Assembly (NCBI GenBank): GCA_030598525.1
Contig: JAUVPT010000001.1
Span: forward strand, 1 to 25,996
Direction: 5' to 3'
Source of the DNA: Gemmatimonadota bacterium
GTDB taxonomy: Bacteria; Gemmatimonadota; Gemmatimonadetes; Palauibacterales; Palauibacteraceae
Length of the DNA: 25,996 bases
The position numbers and the translations under genes were made by a program. Positions within the stretch are counted from its first letter, which is position 1. Every line of letters begins with the position of its first letter. The notes under the pieces were generated by a model that ran no database searches, was not told the origin of the DNA, and saw nothing but the letters and a program-made list of their open reading frames with translations. Shown here piece after piece: positions 1-7,194 of the stretch.

Positions 1-119
1 ACGTGAACATGGACGTGGAACTGATTGCTCCGATCGCGATGGACAAGGAGCTGAGGTTCGCGATTCGTGAGGGCGGCCGCACGGTGGGCGCCGGCGTCGT
101 CACCGCGATCACCGAGTAA
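1..119 (+). CDS. tuf: Elongation factor Tu, C-terminal end (partial)
   Basis: The window opens inside a gene whose frame starts at base 3 and stops with TAA at 117-119. The 38 visible residues include VELIAPIAMDKELRFAIREG and then GGRTVGAGVVTAI, which is the conserved end of beta-barrel domain 3 of EF-Tu. EF-Tu carries aminoacyl-tRNA to the ribosome as a GTP complex. The GTPase domain lies outside the window. The gene sits 21 bases upstream of rpsJ, the usual str-to-S10 junction. Identification is secure although only the tail is present. Confidence 0.95.
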   Translation, partial: VNMDVELIAPIAMDKELRFAIREGGRTVGAGVVTAITE

Positions 120-140
120 CGGCAGAGAGACGAGAAGATC

Positions 141-449
141 ATGGCGGAGAAGATTCGGATTCGGCTGCGATCGTTCGACGCGGCGGTCATCGACCAGACG
201 GCGGCGGACATCGTGCGCACGGCTCAGAAGACCGGCGCGTCCGTGAGGGGGCCGATTCCGCTTCCGACGAAGCGCCAGCTGTACACGGTTCTCCGGAGTC
301 CGCACAAGGACAAGAAGTCGCGGGAACAGTTCGAGCTGAAGACGCACAAACGGCTGATCGACATCTACGACACCCGCCCCCAGACGGTCGACGCGCTGAC
401 GAAGCTCGACCTGGCGGCCGGTGTGGACGTCGAAATCAAGGTTCAGTGA
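141..449 (+). CDS. rpsJ: 30S ribosomal protein S10
   Basis: This 102-residue protein has the usual S10 length. It opens with KIRIRLRSFDAAVIDQTAADIV and contains GPIPLPTKRQLYTVLRSPH and SREQFELKTHKRLIDI, which are hallmark S10 segments. S10 sits in the head of the small subunit and also pairs with NusB in transcription antitermination. The ATG follows a purine-rich GAGAGACGAGAAG stretch. It is the first gene of the S10 block after tuf, and rplC begins one base after its stop. Nothing is unusual in the protein. Confidence 0.98.
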   Translation: MAEKIRIRLRSFDAAVIDQTAADIVRTAQKTGASVRGPIPLPTKRQLYTVLRSPHKDKKSREQFELKTHKRLIDIYDTRPQTVDALTKLDLAAGVDVEIKVQ

Positions 450-450
450 C

Positions 451-1074
451 ATGCCTGGATTGATTGGTAAGAAACTGGGGATGACCCAGATCTTCACGGA
501 AGACGGCAGGGCCGTCGGTTGCACCGTGCTCGAGGTCGGGCCGTGCCCCGTCGTGCAGATCAAGACGTCGACCACGGACGGCTACGAGGCGGTCCAGCTC
601 GGATTCGGTGCGCAGCGTGAGCGTCGCGTCACGAAGCCCGAGGCCGGTCATGCTGCCCGTGCCGGTCTCGACCATGCGCCCAGGGTGCTGGCCGAGTTCG
701 AACTCGATGAGGGGCAGGAGTACGAGGCTGGCCAGAGCCTGACGGTGGACCTGTTCGAGGTCGGCCAGCGGGTGAAGATCACCGGAGTGACCAAGGGTCG
801 TGGATTCCAGGGCACCGTGAAGCGCCATAACTTCGGCGGCTCCCGTGCCTCGCACGGTGGCAGTTCCGTTCTGCGAAAGCCCGGCTCCATCGGTCCGGGC
901 ACGGATCCGTCACGCGTGATCAAGGGCCGCAAGATGTCCGGCCAGATGGGTGGGACTCAGCGTACCGCCCCGAATCGGCGTATCGAGATGATCGATGCGG
1001 AGAAGAACCTGATGCTGGTCCGCGGCTCGGTGCCCGGGTCTCGTCACAACGTGGTTCTCATTCGCTCCGTCTGA
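451..1074 (+). CDS. rplC: 50S ribosomal protein L3
   Basis: I chose the ATG at 451 because the product then begins MPGLIGKKLGMTQIF, the canonical L3 start. An upstream in-frame ATG at 421 lies inside rpsJ and adds no L3 sequence. The protein has 207 residues, normal for the family. The loop that reaches the peptidyl-transferase centre is visible as KGRGFQGTVKRHNF, GGSRASHGG, and GSIGPGTDPSRVIKGRKMSGQMG. The glutamine that PrmB methylates in Escherichia coli L3 (in GQNQ) is replaced here by GPGT. L3 is an early-assembling 23S rRNA binder. Confidence 0.98.
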   Translation: MPGLIGKKLGMTQIFTEDGRAVGCTVLEVGPCPVVQIKTSTTDGYEAVQLGFGAQRERRVTKPEAGHAARAGLDHAPRVLAEFELDEGQEYEAGQSLTVDLFEVGQRVKITGVTKGRGFQGTVKRHNFGGSRASHGGSSVLRKPGSIGPGTDPSRVIKGRKMSGQMGGTQRTAPNRRIEMIDAEKNLMLVRGSVPGSRHNVVLIRSV

Positions 1075-1111
1075 GCGACTGATCTCCGCCGGGAAGTCGA
1101 AGAGAGAGAGC

Positions 1112-1756
1112 ATGAAGGCGAAAGCATATTCGACGACGGGCAAGGCGCGCGCGGCAGACTTCGAGTTGCCCGATTCCGTGTTCGACGGCACGGTGAACGA
1201 GAGCGTCCTGCACCAGGTCATCAAGGCCTATCGGGCGAACCGACGCCAGGGCACGCATTCCACGAAGACGCGGCATACGGTGCGCGGCGGTGGTCGGAAG
1301 CCGTGGCGGCAGAAGGGACCGGGAAGAGCTCGCGCGGGCTCGGTTCGCTCCGCGATATGGCGTGGCGGTTCCATCGTGTTCGGACCACAGCCCCGCAGCT
1401 ACCGGGTCCGTGTTCCGAAGCAGGTCCGACGCCTGGCGATTCGTTCGGCCCTGAACGCACGGGCCACGGGAGGCGAGCTGATCGTGGTGGAGCCATTCGC
1501 GCTGGAGGCTCCGAGCACACGGGCGCTCGTCGCGCTTTTTGAGGCGCTCGAGCTGGACGCTGGCAACGTGCTGATCCTGACGGACGGCGTAAAGAACGAC
1601 GTCTACCTCTCCGCACGGAATCTTCCGGGCGTCGAGGTTCGGCCGTGGGGTGAGGCCTCGGCCTACGACATCCTGTGGTCCGATGTGGTGATCGTGGAAG
1701 AGTCCGCCTTCAGCGGCGACGATGGAGAGGCCGCGGAAGACGAGGAGGCATCATGA
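1112..1756 (+). CDS. rplD: 50S ribosomal protein L4
   Basis: The 214-residue product carries the L4 signature GGGRKPWRQKGPGRARAGS, followed by WRGGSIVFGP; this extended loop lines the polypeptide exit tunnel. The N-terminus and the C-terminal Rossmann-like half (LNVLILTD-type strand NVLILTDG, then DVVIVEESA) fit the family. The last dozen residues are strongly acidic (GDDGEAAEDEEAS), a short tail not seen in many L4 proteins. Its TGA overlaps the rplW start in an ATGA, which implies coupled translation. In E. coli L4 also represses the S10 operon; I see no evidence for that here. Confidence 0.97.
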   Translation: MKAKAYSTTGKARAADFELPDSVFDGTVNESVLHQVIKAYRANRRQGTHSTKTRHTVRGGGRKPWRQKGPGRARAGSVRSAIWRGGSIVFGPQPRSYRVRVPKQVRRLAIRSALNARATGGELIVVEPFALEAPSTRALVALFEALELDAGNVLILTDGVKNDVYLSARNLPGVEVRPWGEASAYDILWSDVVIVEESAFSGDDGEAAEDEEAS

Positions 1757-2091
1757 GCCGCTTGCCACGCGAGATCCTGATCCGGCCCGTCATCACGGAG
1801 GAGTCGTCCCGGCTCCAGTTCAACCCGGGACGCATCCGTAAGCGGCACCAGGACAAAGAGGGCCAGATCCAGCCCCAGTTCGTGTTCCAGGTTTCACGCG
1901 GTGCGACGAAGATCGAGATCAAGCAGGCTGTCGAGAAGATGTTCGAGGTCCACGTGGCCTCTGTGAATACCATGAACATCCTGGGCAAGGACCGCCGCGT
2001 CGGTCGTTCGGTGGGCAAGCGTTCCGACTGGAAGAAGGCCATCGTCACGCTCGCCGAAGGCGAAGTGATCGACGTGTTCGAGGGAGTATAG
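1753..2091 (+). CDS. rplW: 50S ribosomal protein L23
   Basis: The start is the ATG at 1753, which overlaps the rplD stop by four bases; upstream codons in this frame are not L23-like. The 112-residue product begins MSRLPREILIRPVITEES, as L23 does. It continues with KIEIKQAVEKMFEVHVASVNTMN and ends KKAIVTLAEGEVIDVFEGV, close to FCB-group L23. L23 sits at the tunnel exit and docks trigger factor, SRP and the translocon. A basic, glutamine-rich insert of about 20 residues (roughly 22-41) separates the first helix from the strand QFVFQVS. Confidence 0.96.
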   Translation: MSRLPREILIRPVITEESSRLQFNPGRIRKRHQDKEGQIQPQFVFQVSRGATKIEIKQAVEKMFEVHVASVNTMNILGKDRRVGRSVGKRSDWKKAIVTLAEGEVIDVFEGV

Positions 2092-2092
2092 C

Positions 2093-2932
2093 ATGGCGCT
2101 CAAGAAATTCAGGCCCGTCACGGCGAGCTCTCGGTTCCGCTCCGTCTCCACGTTCGAGGAGGTGACGCGCTCGGAGCCCGAGAAGTCGCTGACCGAGGGG
2201 CTGACCAAGAAGTCCGGGCGGAACCACCACGGGCGGATTACGAGCCGTCGCAGGGGTGGGGGGCACAAGCGCCGCTACCGCCGCATGGACTTCCGTCGCG
2301 AGAAGCACGGGATCCCGGGTCGGATCGCGGAAATCGAATACGACCCGAACCGGTCGGCTCGAATTGCCCTGATCCACTACGCGGACGGAGAGAAAAGGTA
2401 CATCCTGCACGCGCGGGGCATGCAGCAGGGAGACACTATCGTGTCCGGCCCCGGTTCAGAGCCGCGGCTCGGCAACTGCCTGCCGCTGATCGAGATCCCG
2501 CTCGGCACGATGATCCACGCCATCGAGATCAAGCCCGGCAAGGGAGCCCAGCTGGCCCGTTCGGCCGGGGCTTCCGTGCAGTTGATCGCGAAAGAGGGCG
2601 ACATGGTCACCCTCCGCCTGCCCAGTACCGAGGTGCGCATGGTCCGCGGCGAGTGCTTCGCCACGATCGGCCAGGTCGGCAACGTGGATCACGAGTTGAT
2701 CCGATCGGGGAAAGCGGGTCGTTCGCGGTGGCTCGGAAAGAGGCCGAAGGTACGCGGCGTCGCGATGAACCCGCACGATCACCCGCTGGGTGGTGGTGAG
2801 GGTCGGGCATCGGGCGGTCGTCCGCCGGTCTCGCCCTGGGGCAAGGCCGAGGGGCGTAAGACCAGGAAGAGGAAGAAGGCCAGCAACCAGTACATCGTCC
2901 GCGGTCGCAAGCGCGGCAAAGCCACGAAGTAA
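2093..2932 (+). CDS. rplB: 50S ribosomal protein L2
   Basis: The 279-residue product is full length for L2. Landmarks are KSGRNHHGRITSRRRGGGHK near residue 42, the YDPNRSARIALIHYADGEKRYI segment, and the C-terminal VRGVAMNPHDHPLGGGEGR loop followed by VSPWGKAEGRKTRKRKK. L2 is needed for subunit association and peptidyl-transferase activity. The important His (residue 230 with Met counted, named His229 in E. coli) is present. Residue 232 is Leu where most bacteria have His. It starts one base after rplW and is followed by rpsS after 21 bases. Confidence 0.98.
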   Translation: MALKKFRPVTASSRFRSVSTFEEVTRSEPEKSLTEGLTKKSGRNHHGRITSRRRGGGHKRRYRRMDFRREKHGIPGRIAEIEYDPNRSARIALIHYADGEKRYILHARGMQQGDTIVSGPGSEPRLGNCLPLIEIPLGTMIHAIEIKPGKGAQLARSAGASVQLIAKEGDMVTLRLPSTEVRMVRGECFATIGQVGNVDHELIRSGKAGRSRWLGKRPKVRGVAMNPHDHPLGGGEGRASGGRPPVSPWGKAEGRKTRKRKKASNQYIVRGRKRGKATK

Positions 2933-2953
2933 CGCGGACCTGGGGAGAAGAGA

Positions 2954-3238
2954 ATGGCTCGAAGTGTCAAGAAGGGACCGTATATCGACGAGCGTCTGCT
3001 CGGACGGATCGAGGCGATGAACAGGTCCGGGGAGAAGCGCGTCACGAAGACGTGGGCCCGGGCTTCCACGATCAGCCCGGAGTTTGTCGGCCACACGGTC
3101 GCCGTGCACAACGGCAACAAGTTCATCCCGGTCTACATCACCGAGAACATGGTGGGGCACAAGCTCGGCGAGTTTTCCCCCACCCGCATGTTCCGTGGTC
3201 ACGGCGGCAAGCTCGCCGACAAGCGGGCCCGTCTGTAG
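2954..3238 (+). CDS. rpsS: 30S ribosomal protein S19
   Basis: The 94-residue product opens MARSVKKGPYIDERL and contains WARASTISPEFVGHTVAVHNGNKFIPVYITENMVGHKLGEF, diagnostic for S19. S19 forms a complex with S13 in the head of the 30S subunit near the A site. A GGGGAGAAGAGA purine stretch just before the ATG serves as ribosome-binding site. It lies between rplB and rplV, as in nearly all S10 operons. No anomaly. Confidence 0.98.
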   Translation: MARSVKKGPYIDERLLGRIEAMNRSGEKRVTKTWARASTISPEFVGHTVAVHNGNKFIPVYITENMVGHKLGEFSPTRMFRGHGGKLADKRARL

Positions 3239-3269
3239 GGCCGGGTAACGGAAGCCAGGGGATAGCGAG

Positions 3270-3620
3270 ATGGAAGCGCGAGCAGTTTCGAAGAGAATCA
3301 GGATGTCGGCCAGGAAGATGCGGCTGGTCATCAACCAGATCCGCAACGCCGACGTGAACGACGCCTATTCGATTCTACAGTTCTCGAAGAAGGGTGCGGC
3401 AGAGCCGATCGACAAGGCGCTGCGGTCCGCCGTCGCGAACGCAGTCGACAAGGCCGATCAGCAGGGCGAGGTGCTGGATGTGGACGACCTCTACGTCAAG
3501 GAAGCCTACGTGAACGAGGGGCCGACGCTCCGCCGTTACCGGGCCGGGGCCATGGGTCGTGCCTCCCCACTTCGCAAGCGCATGAGTCACGTCACCGTCG
3601 TCGTGGACACAAAGGAGTAA
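3270..3620 (+). CDS. rplV: 50S ribosomal protein L22
   Basis: This 116-residue protein reads EARAVSKRIRMSARKMRLVINQIR at its start. Its C-terminal half contains YVKEAYVNEGPTLRRYRAGAMGRASPLRKRMSHVTVVV, which forms the beta-hairpin lining the exit tunnel, the region where macrolide-resistance changes occur. Length and composition are normal. The stop is embedded in AAAGGAGTAA, so its last codons supply the Shine-Dalgarno sequence for rpsC, whose GTG begins two bases later. This suggests coupled translation of L22 and S3. Confidence 0.97.
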   Translation: MEARAVSKRIRMSARKMRLVINQIRNADVNDAYSILQFSKKGAAEPIDKALRSAVANAVDKADQQGEVLDVDDLYVKEAYVNEGPTLRRYRAGAMGRASPLRKRMSHVTVVVDTKE

Positions 3621-3622
3621 CT

Positions 3623-4291
3623 GTGGGCCAGAAGACACATCCGTACGGCTTCAGGCTGGGGCTCGTTAAGCCCTGGAAGTCGCGCTGGTATGCGAATGGG
3701 AGGGATTTCCCTGCCCTTCTCGCCGAAGATGAGAAGCTGCGCAAGTACCTGCACGCGCGGTTGGATCACGCGGCTGTGGCCGACATCGAGATCGAGCGCA
3801 AGCCGACGAAGATCGTCGTGACGATCCATACGGGTCGACCCGGCGTCGTGATCGGCAAGCGAGGAGCCGAGGTGGACAAGCTGCGCGATGAGCTTGCGCT
3901 GCTCACGGACTCCGAGGTCTCGATCAACGTCGAGGAGATCAAGCGACCGGAAGTCAACGCCCAGCTGGTGGCGAACAGCATCGCTCATCAGCTGCAGCAG
4001 CGCATCGGTTTCCGGCGTGCGATGAAGCGTGCGATGCAGGCAGCGACGCGCGCTGGCGCCGAGGGCGTGAAGGTGCAGTGTGGCGGAAGGCTGGGAGGCG
4101 CGGAAATCGCGCGGACCGAGGGTTATCACGAGGGCCGCGTGCCGCTGCACACCATGCGCGCGGACATCGACTACGCCGAGCGCATGGCCAAGACCACGTA
4201 CGGCACGATCGGTGTGAAGGTCTGGATCTACCGCGGAGAGGTCAAAGATGACCGGCGGGGTCAGACCTACACGGCCGGCGGCGCCAAGTAA
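3623..4291 (+). CDS. rpsC: 30S ribosomal protein S3
   Basis: The start is GTG, giving MGQKTHPYGFRLGLVKPWKSRWYA, the standard S3 N-terminus. The 222-residue protein has the KH RNA-binding GXXG loop as VVIGKRGAEVDKLRDEL. Its C-terminal domain shows GGRLGGAEIARTEGYHEGRVPLHTMRADIDYA. S3 lies at the mRNA entry channel and helps unwind mRNA. An AAAGGAG motif ends eight bases before the GTG, a strong site that compensates for the weaker start codon. The neighbours rplV and rplP are as expected. Confidence 0.98.
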   Translation: MGQKTHPYGFRLGLVKPWKSRWYANGRDFPALLAEDEKLRKYLHARLDHAAVADIEIERKPTKIVVTIHTGRPGVVIGKRGAEVDKLRDELALLTDSEVSINVEEIKRPEVNAQLVANSIAHQLQQRIGFRRAMKRAMQAATRAGAEGVKVQCGGRLGGAEIARTEGYHEGRVPLHTMRADIDYAERMAKTTYGTIGVKVWIYRGEVKDDRRGQTYTAGGAK

Positions 4292-4303
4292 CGAGACGGG
4301 ACG

Positions 4304-4714
4304 ATGCTTCAACCAAAACGCGTAAAGTACCGCAAGCAGCAAAAGGGGAGGATCCGTGGCAACGCCACGCGTGGCAACACGGTGGCGTTCGGAGACTACG
4401 GTCTGCAGACGCTGGATGCGGGGTGGATCACGAACCGCCAGATCGAGGCGGCCCGTGTGGCGATGACCCGGCACATCAAGCGTGGCGGAAAGGTCTGGAT
4501 TCGGGTCTTCCCCGACAAGCCGATCACGTCCAAGCCGGCTGAGACCCGGATGGGCAAGGGTAAGGGCAACCCCGAGGGGTGGGTGGCCCCCGTCAAGCCG
4601 GGTCGTGTGCTGTTCGAGCTGGAGGGCGTGGACGAGACCATCGCCCGGCGAGCCATGGACCTGGCTGCCGCGAAGCTTCCGGTGAAGACCAGGTTCCTGG
4701 TTCGGGAGGAGTAA
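4304..4714 (+). CDS. rplP: 50S ribosomal protein L16
   Basis: The 136-residue product begins MLQPKRVKYRKQQKGRIRGNATRG. It contains WIRVFPDKPITSKPAETRMGKGKGNPEGWVAPVKPG, the signature segment of L16. The arginine in TRMGKGKG corresponds to the residue hydroxylated in E. coli L16 (Arg81), so the modification site is present. L16 organises the A-site region of 23S rRNA and helps tRNA accommodation. Length is typical (about 136-140), and rpmC follows after five bases. Confidence 0.98.
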   Translation: MLQPKRVKYRKQQKGRIRGNATRGNTVAFGDYGLQTLDAGWITNRQIEAARVAMTRHIKRGGKVWIRVFPDKPITSKPAETRMGKGKGNPEGWVAPVKPGRVLFELEGVDETIARRAMDLAAAKLPVKTRFLVREE

Positions 4715-4719
4715 GAGCG

Positions 4720-4932
4720 ATGGAAGCGAAGGACATTCGGGAATTGACCGAGGACGAAATCGACATCGAAATCGAGCGGGCGCGCGACGAGCTCTTCAAG
4801 CTCCGTTTCCGCGCCGCGTACGAGGAGCTCGAGAACCCGGGACTCCTGAAGGAGCTTCGTCGGGATGTCGCGAGAATGAAGACGATCCGGCACGAGCGGG
4901 AGCTGCGGGCCGCAGGAGATAACGATGCTTGA
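4720..4932 (+). CDS. rpmC: 50S ribosomal protein L29
   Basis: I place the start at the ATG at 4720, which gives MEAKDIRELTEDEIDIEIER; the frame is open further upstream but that part lies inside rplP and is not L29-like. The 70-residue product has the two-helix L29 pattern: ARDELFKLRFRAAYEELENP, then RRDVARMKTIRHERELR. L29 stands next to L23 at the tunnel exit and helps form the docking platform for trigger factor and SRP. The gene overlaps rpsQ by eight bases. A GGGAGGAG site precedes it. Confidence 0.95.
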   Translation: MEAKDIRELTEDEIDIEIERARDELFKLRFRAAYEELENPGLLKELRRDVARMKTIRHERELRAAGDNDA

Positions 4933-5206
4933 GGATTCGACGCAGACCGCGCGCAGCCGCAAGGTTCGACAGGGCCGAGTGGTGAGCGATGCCACGGACA
5001 AGACCGTTGTGGTCTCGGTGGAGCGCCAGTTCGCTCACCCGCTGTATGGGAAACGGGTTACGAAGCGGAAGAAGTACCACGCGCACGATGAGAGAAACGA
5101 GTTTCGCTCAGGCGACCTGGTCGTCATCGAGGAAACGCGGCCTCTGTCCAAGCGGAAGCGCTGGCGGGTCGTAGAACTCCTCGAGCGTCCGGTCCAGGAG
5201 GGCTGA
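4925..5206 (+). CDS. rpsQ: 30S ribosomal protein S17
   Basis: The 93-residue product contains RQGRVVSDATDKTVVVSVERQFAHPLYGK and YHAHDERNEFRSGDLVVIEETRPLSKRKRWRVVELLE, which cover the S17 OB-fold. The initiator ATG overlaps the end of rpmC, and the GGAGAT before it supplies a ribosome-binding site. S17 binds 16S rRNA early in 30S assembly. There is a short N-terminal extension (LEDSTQTARSRK) of a kind that varies between bacteria. rplN follows after four bases. Confidence 0.97.
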   Translation: MLEDSTQTARSRKVRQGRVVSDATDKTVVVSVERQFAHPLYGKRVTKRKKYHAHDERNEFRSGDLVVIEETRPLSKRKRWRVVELLERPVQEG

Positions 5207-5210
5207 GGAG

Positions 5211-5579
5211 ATGATCCAGCAGGAGACCGATCTCCGGATCGCGGACAATTCAGGCGCACGTCGCGCCAGGTGCATTCGGGTCCTCGGTGGCTCGGGGCGC
5301 AGGTATGCCGGGCTCGGGGACGTCGTGGTCGTCACGATCAAGGACGCGATCCCGGGCGGGACCGTGAAGAAGGGCGAAGTGGCGCGGGCCGTGGTGGTCC
5401 GCGTTGCCAAGGAGAGCCGGCGCAAGGACGGATCGTACATCCGGTTCGATGAGAATGCGGCCGTGATCATCAATGATGCTGGCGAGCCGCGAGCCACCCG
5501 GATCTTTGGTCCAGTGGCCAGGGAGCTGAGGGAGAAGAAGTTCATGAAGATCGTCTCACTCGCCCCCGAAGTGATCTGA
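5211..5579 (+). CDS. rplN: 50S ribosomal protein L14
   Basis: The product has 122 residues, exactly the usual L14 length. It begins MIQQETDLRIADNSGARRARCIRVLGGS and includes GDVVVVTIKDAIPGGTVKKGEVARAVVVR, SYIRFDENAAVIIND and the ending FMKIVSLAPEVI. L14 forms intersubunit bridges and is the landing site for the silencing factor RsfS. The ATG is preceded by GGCTGAGGAG. No deviation of note. Confidence 0.99.
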   Translation: MIQQETDLRIADNSGARRARCIRVLGGSGRRYAGLGDVVVVTIKDAIPGGTVKKGEVARAVVVRVAKESRRKDGSYIRFDENAAVIINDAGEPRATRIFGPVARELREKKFMKIVSLAPEVI

Positions 5580-5589
5580 GGAGCCCGAC

Positions 5590-5925
5590 ATGAGGAAGAG
5601 AAACAAGCTGCACGTGCGCCGGGGCGATCAGGTCCAGGTAATCTCGGGCAACGACAAGGGCGCGCGCGGGCAGGTGCTTCGCGCGATTCCCTCGAAGCAA
5701 CAGATCGTGGTGGAAGGTGTGAGCATGCGCAAGCGCCACCAGGCCCCCACGCAGGCGAATCCGGAAGGTGGGATCATCACGTTCGAGGCGCCGATTCACG
5801 TCTCCAACGTCATGCTCATCGATCCGTCGAGCGACGACCCGACCCGATATCGGAACCGGATCGACGCGGACGGAACGAAGGAGAGGATCTCGACCAAGAG
5901 CGGCAACCCGATTCCGAGGCCGTAA
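5590..5925 (+). CDS. rplX: 50S ribosomal protein L24
   Basis: The 111-residue product begins with the KOW motif (LHVRRGDQVQVISGNDKGARGQVLRAIPSKQQIVVEGVSMRKRH). It continues with GGIITFEAPIHVSNVMLIDP, typical of L24. L24 is an assembly initiator on 23S rRNA and sits near the tunnel exit. The tail after residue 85 (DDPTRYRNRIDADGTKERIS and on) is a little longer than in short bacterial forms but is common. A GAGGAGCCC stretch precedes the ATG. Confidence 0.97.
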   Translation: MRKRNKLHVRRGDQVQVISGNDKGARGQVLRAIPSKQQIVVEGVSMRKRHQAPTQANPEGGIITFEAPIHVSNVMLIDPSSDDPTRYRNRIDADGTKERISTKSGNPIPRP

Positions 5926-5943
5926 GGCCCCGGGACGCAGGAT

Positions 5944-6525
5944 GTGAGTGACGTCGGCATGAAGCAGCAGCCAAGGCTGAGACAGCATTACGATAAGCAG
6001 GTGATCTCGAGGCTCCAGGAATCCTTCGGGTTCGATAACTCGATGGAGGTCCCCCGGGTCGAGAAGATCGTGATCAATTGCGGTCTCGGAGAAGCGAAGG
6101 ACAACGCGAAGCTCCTCGATTCGGTGGTAGCGGAGCTGGCGCGGATCAGCGGGCAGAAGCCCGTGGTCACTCGGGCCCGGCACTCGATCTCGAACTTCAA
6201 CCTTCGGGAGGGGATGCCCGTGGGTGTGAAGGTGACGCTTCGCGGATCCCGGATGTACGAGTTTCTGGACCGGTTCATCAGCACGGCCGTTCCCCGAATC
6301 CGTGACTTCCGCGGGTTCAACAGTCGCGCCTTCGACGGTCGCGGCAACTATACCGTCGGGATCCGAGAGCAGATGGTGTTCCCGGAGGTGGATTACGATG
6401 AGATCGTCCGAGTACACGGGATGGACATCACGATCGTGACCACGACGGATCGAGATGACGAAGCACTGGTGCTGCTGCGGGAAATGGGCATGCCCTTCCG
6501 TGGCGAGACCCCGGTAGTGGTTTAA
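5944..6525 (+). CDS. rplE: 50S ribosomal protein L5
   Basis: L5 is recognised from MEVPRVEKIVINCGLGEAKDNAKLLD, KPVVTRARHSISNFNLREGMPVGVKVTLRG, and FRGFNSRAFDGRGNYTVGIREQMVFPEVDYD. It binds 5S rRNA with L18 and contacts the P-site tRNA. The start is uncertain. GTG at 5944 gives 193 residues with GGGACG upstream. The in-frame ATG at 5959 gives 188 residues beginning MKQQPRLRQHYDKQ, which looks more like other L5 N-termini. I report the longer form. rpsN follows. Confidence 0.95.
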   Translation: MSDVGMKQQPRLRQHYDKQVISRLQESFGFDNSMEVPRVEKIVINCGLGEAKDNAKLLDSVVAELARISGQKPVVTRARHSISNFNLREGMPVGVKVTLRGSRMYEFLDRFISTAVPRIRDFRGFNSRAFDGRGNYTVGIREQMVFPEVDYDEIVRVHGMDITIVTTTDRDDEALVLLREMGMPFRGETPVVV

Positions 6526-6543
6526 CGCAGGTCGGAGAGAGTA

Positions 6544-6729
6544 ATGGCTAAGAAGTCCCTGATAGCGAAAGCGAAGCGCAAGCCGAAGTACAGCGCACGG
6601 ACGATCCGGCGGTGTCAGCGGTGCGGACGGTCACGGGCCTACATGCGGAAGTTTGGCCTGTGCAGGATCTGCTTCCGGCAGATGGCGCTCAGGGGAGAGA
6701 TCCCGGGCGTGCGAAAGGCGAGTTGGTAA
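6544..6729 (+). CDS. rpsZ: 30S ribosomal protein S14, zinc-binding type Z
   Basis: The 61-residue product is the short zinc-containing form of S14. Cysteines 24, 27, 40 and 43 form the CX2C-X12-CX2C pair (RCQRCGRSRAY and LCRICFRQMA). The long zinc-free form has about 100 residues and lacks these. S14 sits in the head of the 30S subunit. The ATG follows GGTCGGAGAGAGTA. Zinc binding is inferred from the conserved cysteines. It is one of four C+ ribosomal proteins in this window. Confidence 0.97.
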   Translation: MAKKSLIAKAKRKPKYSARTIRRCQRCGRSRAYMRKFGLCRICFRQMALRGEIPGVRKASW

Positions 6730-6732
6730 GAC

Positions 6733-7131
6733 ATGAGCATGAATGATCCCATTGCCGATATGCTGACGCGGGTTCGCAACGCGAACCGGGCGGGTCACCG
6801 TCGCGTCGACATGCCGGTTGCGAAGCTCAAGGTAGAGATCGCGCGTATCCTGACCGAGAACCACTTCGTTCACGGCTACAAGGTCCTGGACGACGGGGCT
6901 CACGGGGTATTGCGGGTCTATCTGAAGTACACCGAGGACGAGAAGCCGGTCATCCGCTCACTGAGGCGGATCTCCCGGCCGGGACTCCGACGGTACGTCG
7001 GCGCCCAGGGGATGCCCAAGGTGCGTTCTGGCATGGGCATGGCGATCCTGTCGACCTCCAAGGGGTTGATGACGGACCGGCAGGCCCGGCAGCAGCGCGT
7101 CGGTGGAGAAGTCATCGCCACGGTCTACTAG
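6733..7131 (+). CDS. rpsH: 30S ribosomal protein S8
   Basis: The 132-residue product opens MSMNDPIADMLTRVRNANRAGH and has RRISRPGLRRYVGAQGMPKVRSGMGMAILSTSKGLMTDRQAR, the S8 C-terminal signature, ending GGEVIATVY. S8 is a primary 16S rRNA binder, and in E. coli it represses the spc operon by binding its own mRNA near rplE. I did not identify such a mimic here. It starts three bases after rpsN. A gap of 63 bases follows it, without a convincing signal. Confidence 0.98.
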   Translation: MSMNDPIADMLTRVRNANRAGHRRVDMPVAKLKVEIARILTENHFVHGYKVLDDGAHGVLRVYLKYTEDEKPVIRSLRRISRPGLRRYVGAQGMPKVRSGMGMAILSTSKGLMTDRQARQQRVGGEVIATVY

Positions 7132-7194
7132 GACCGGGCGCAAGGAACAGTCGTCCTGCATGCGCGGGACGCCAGACAGTAGAGCGCGAGACAG

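Noticed and set aside
910..950. Loss in L3 of the glutamine methylated by PrmB in E. coli
   Set aside because: Many bacteria outside Proteobacteria lack this glutamine, so it is not distinctive.
7132..7194. Possible regulatory element in the rpsH-rplF gap
   Set aside because: There is only an imperfect GTCC/GGAC pairing and no promoter-like boxes, so nothing can be supported.
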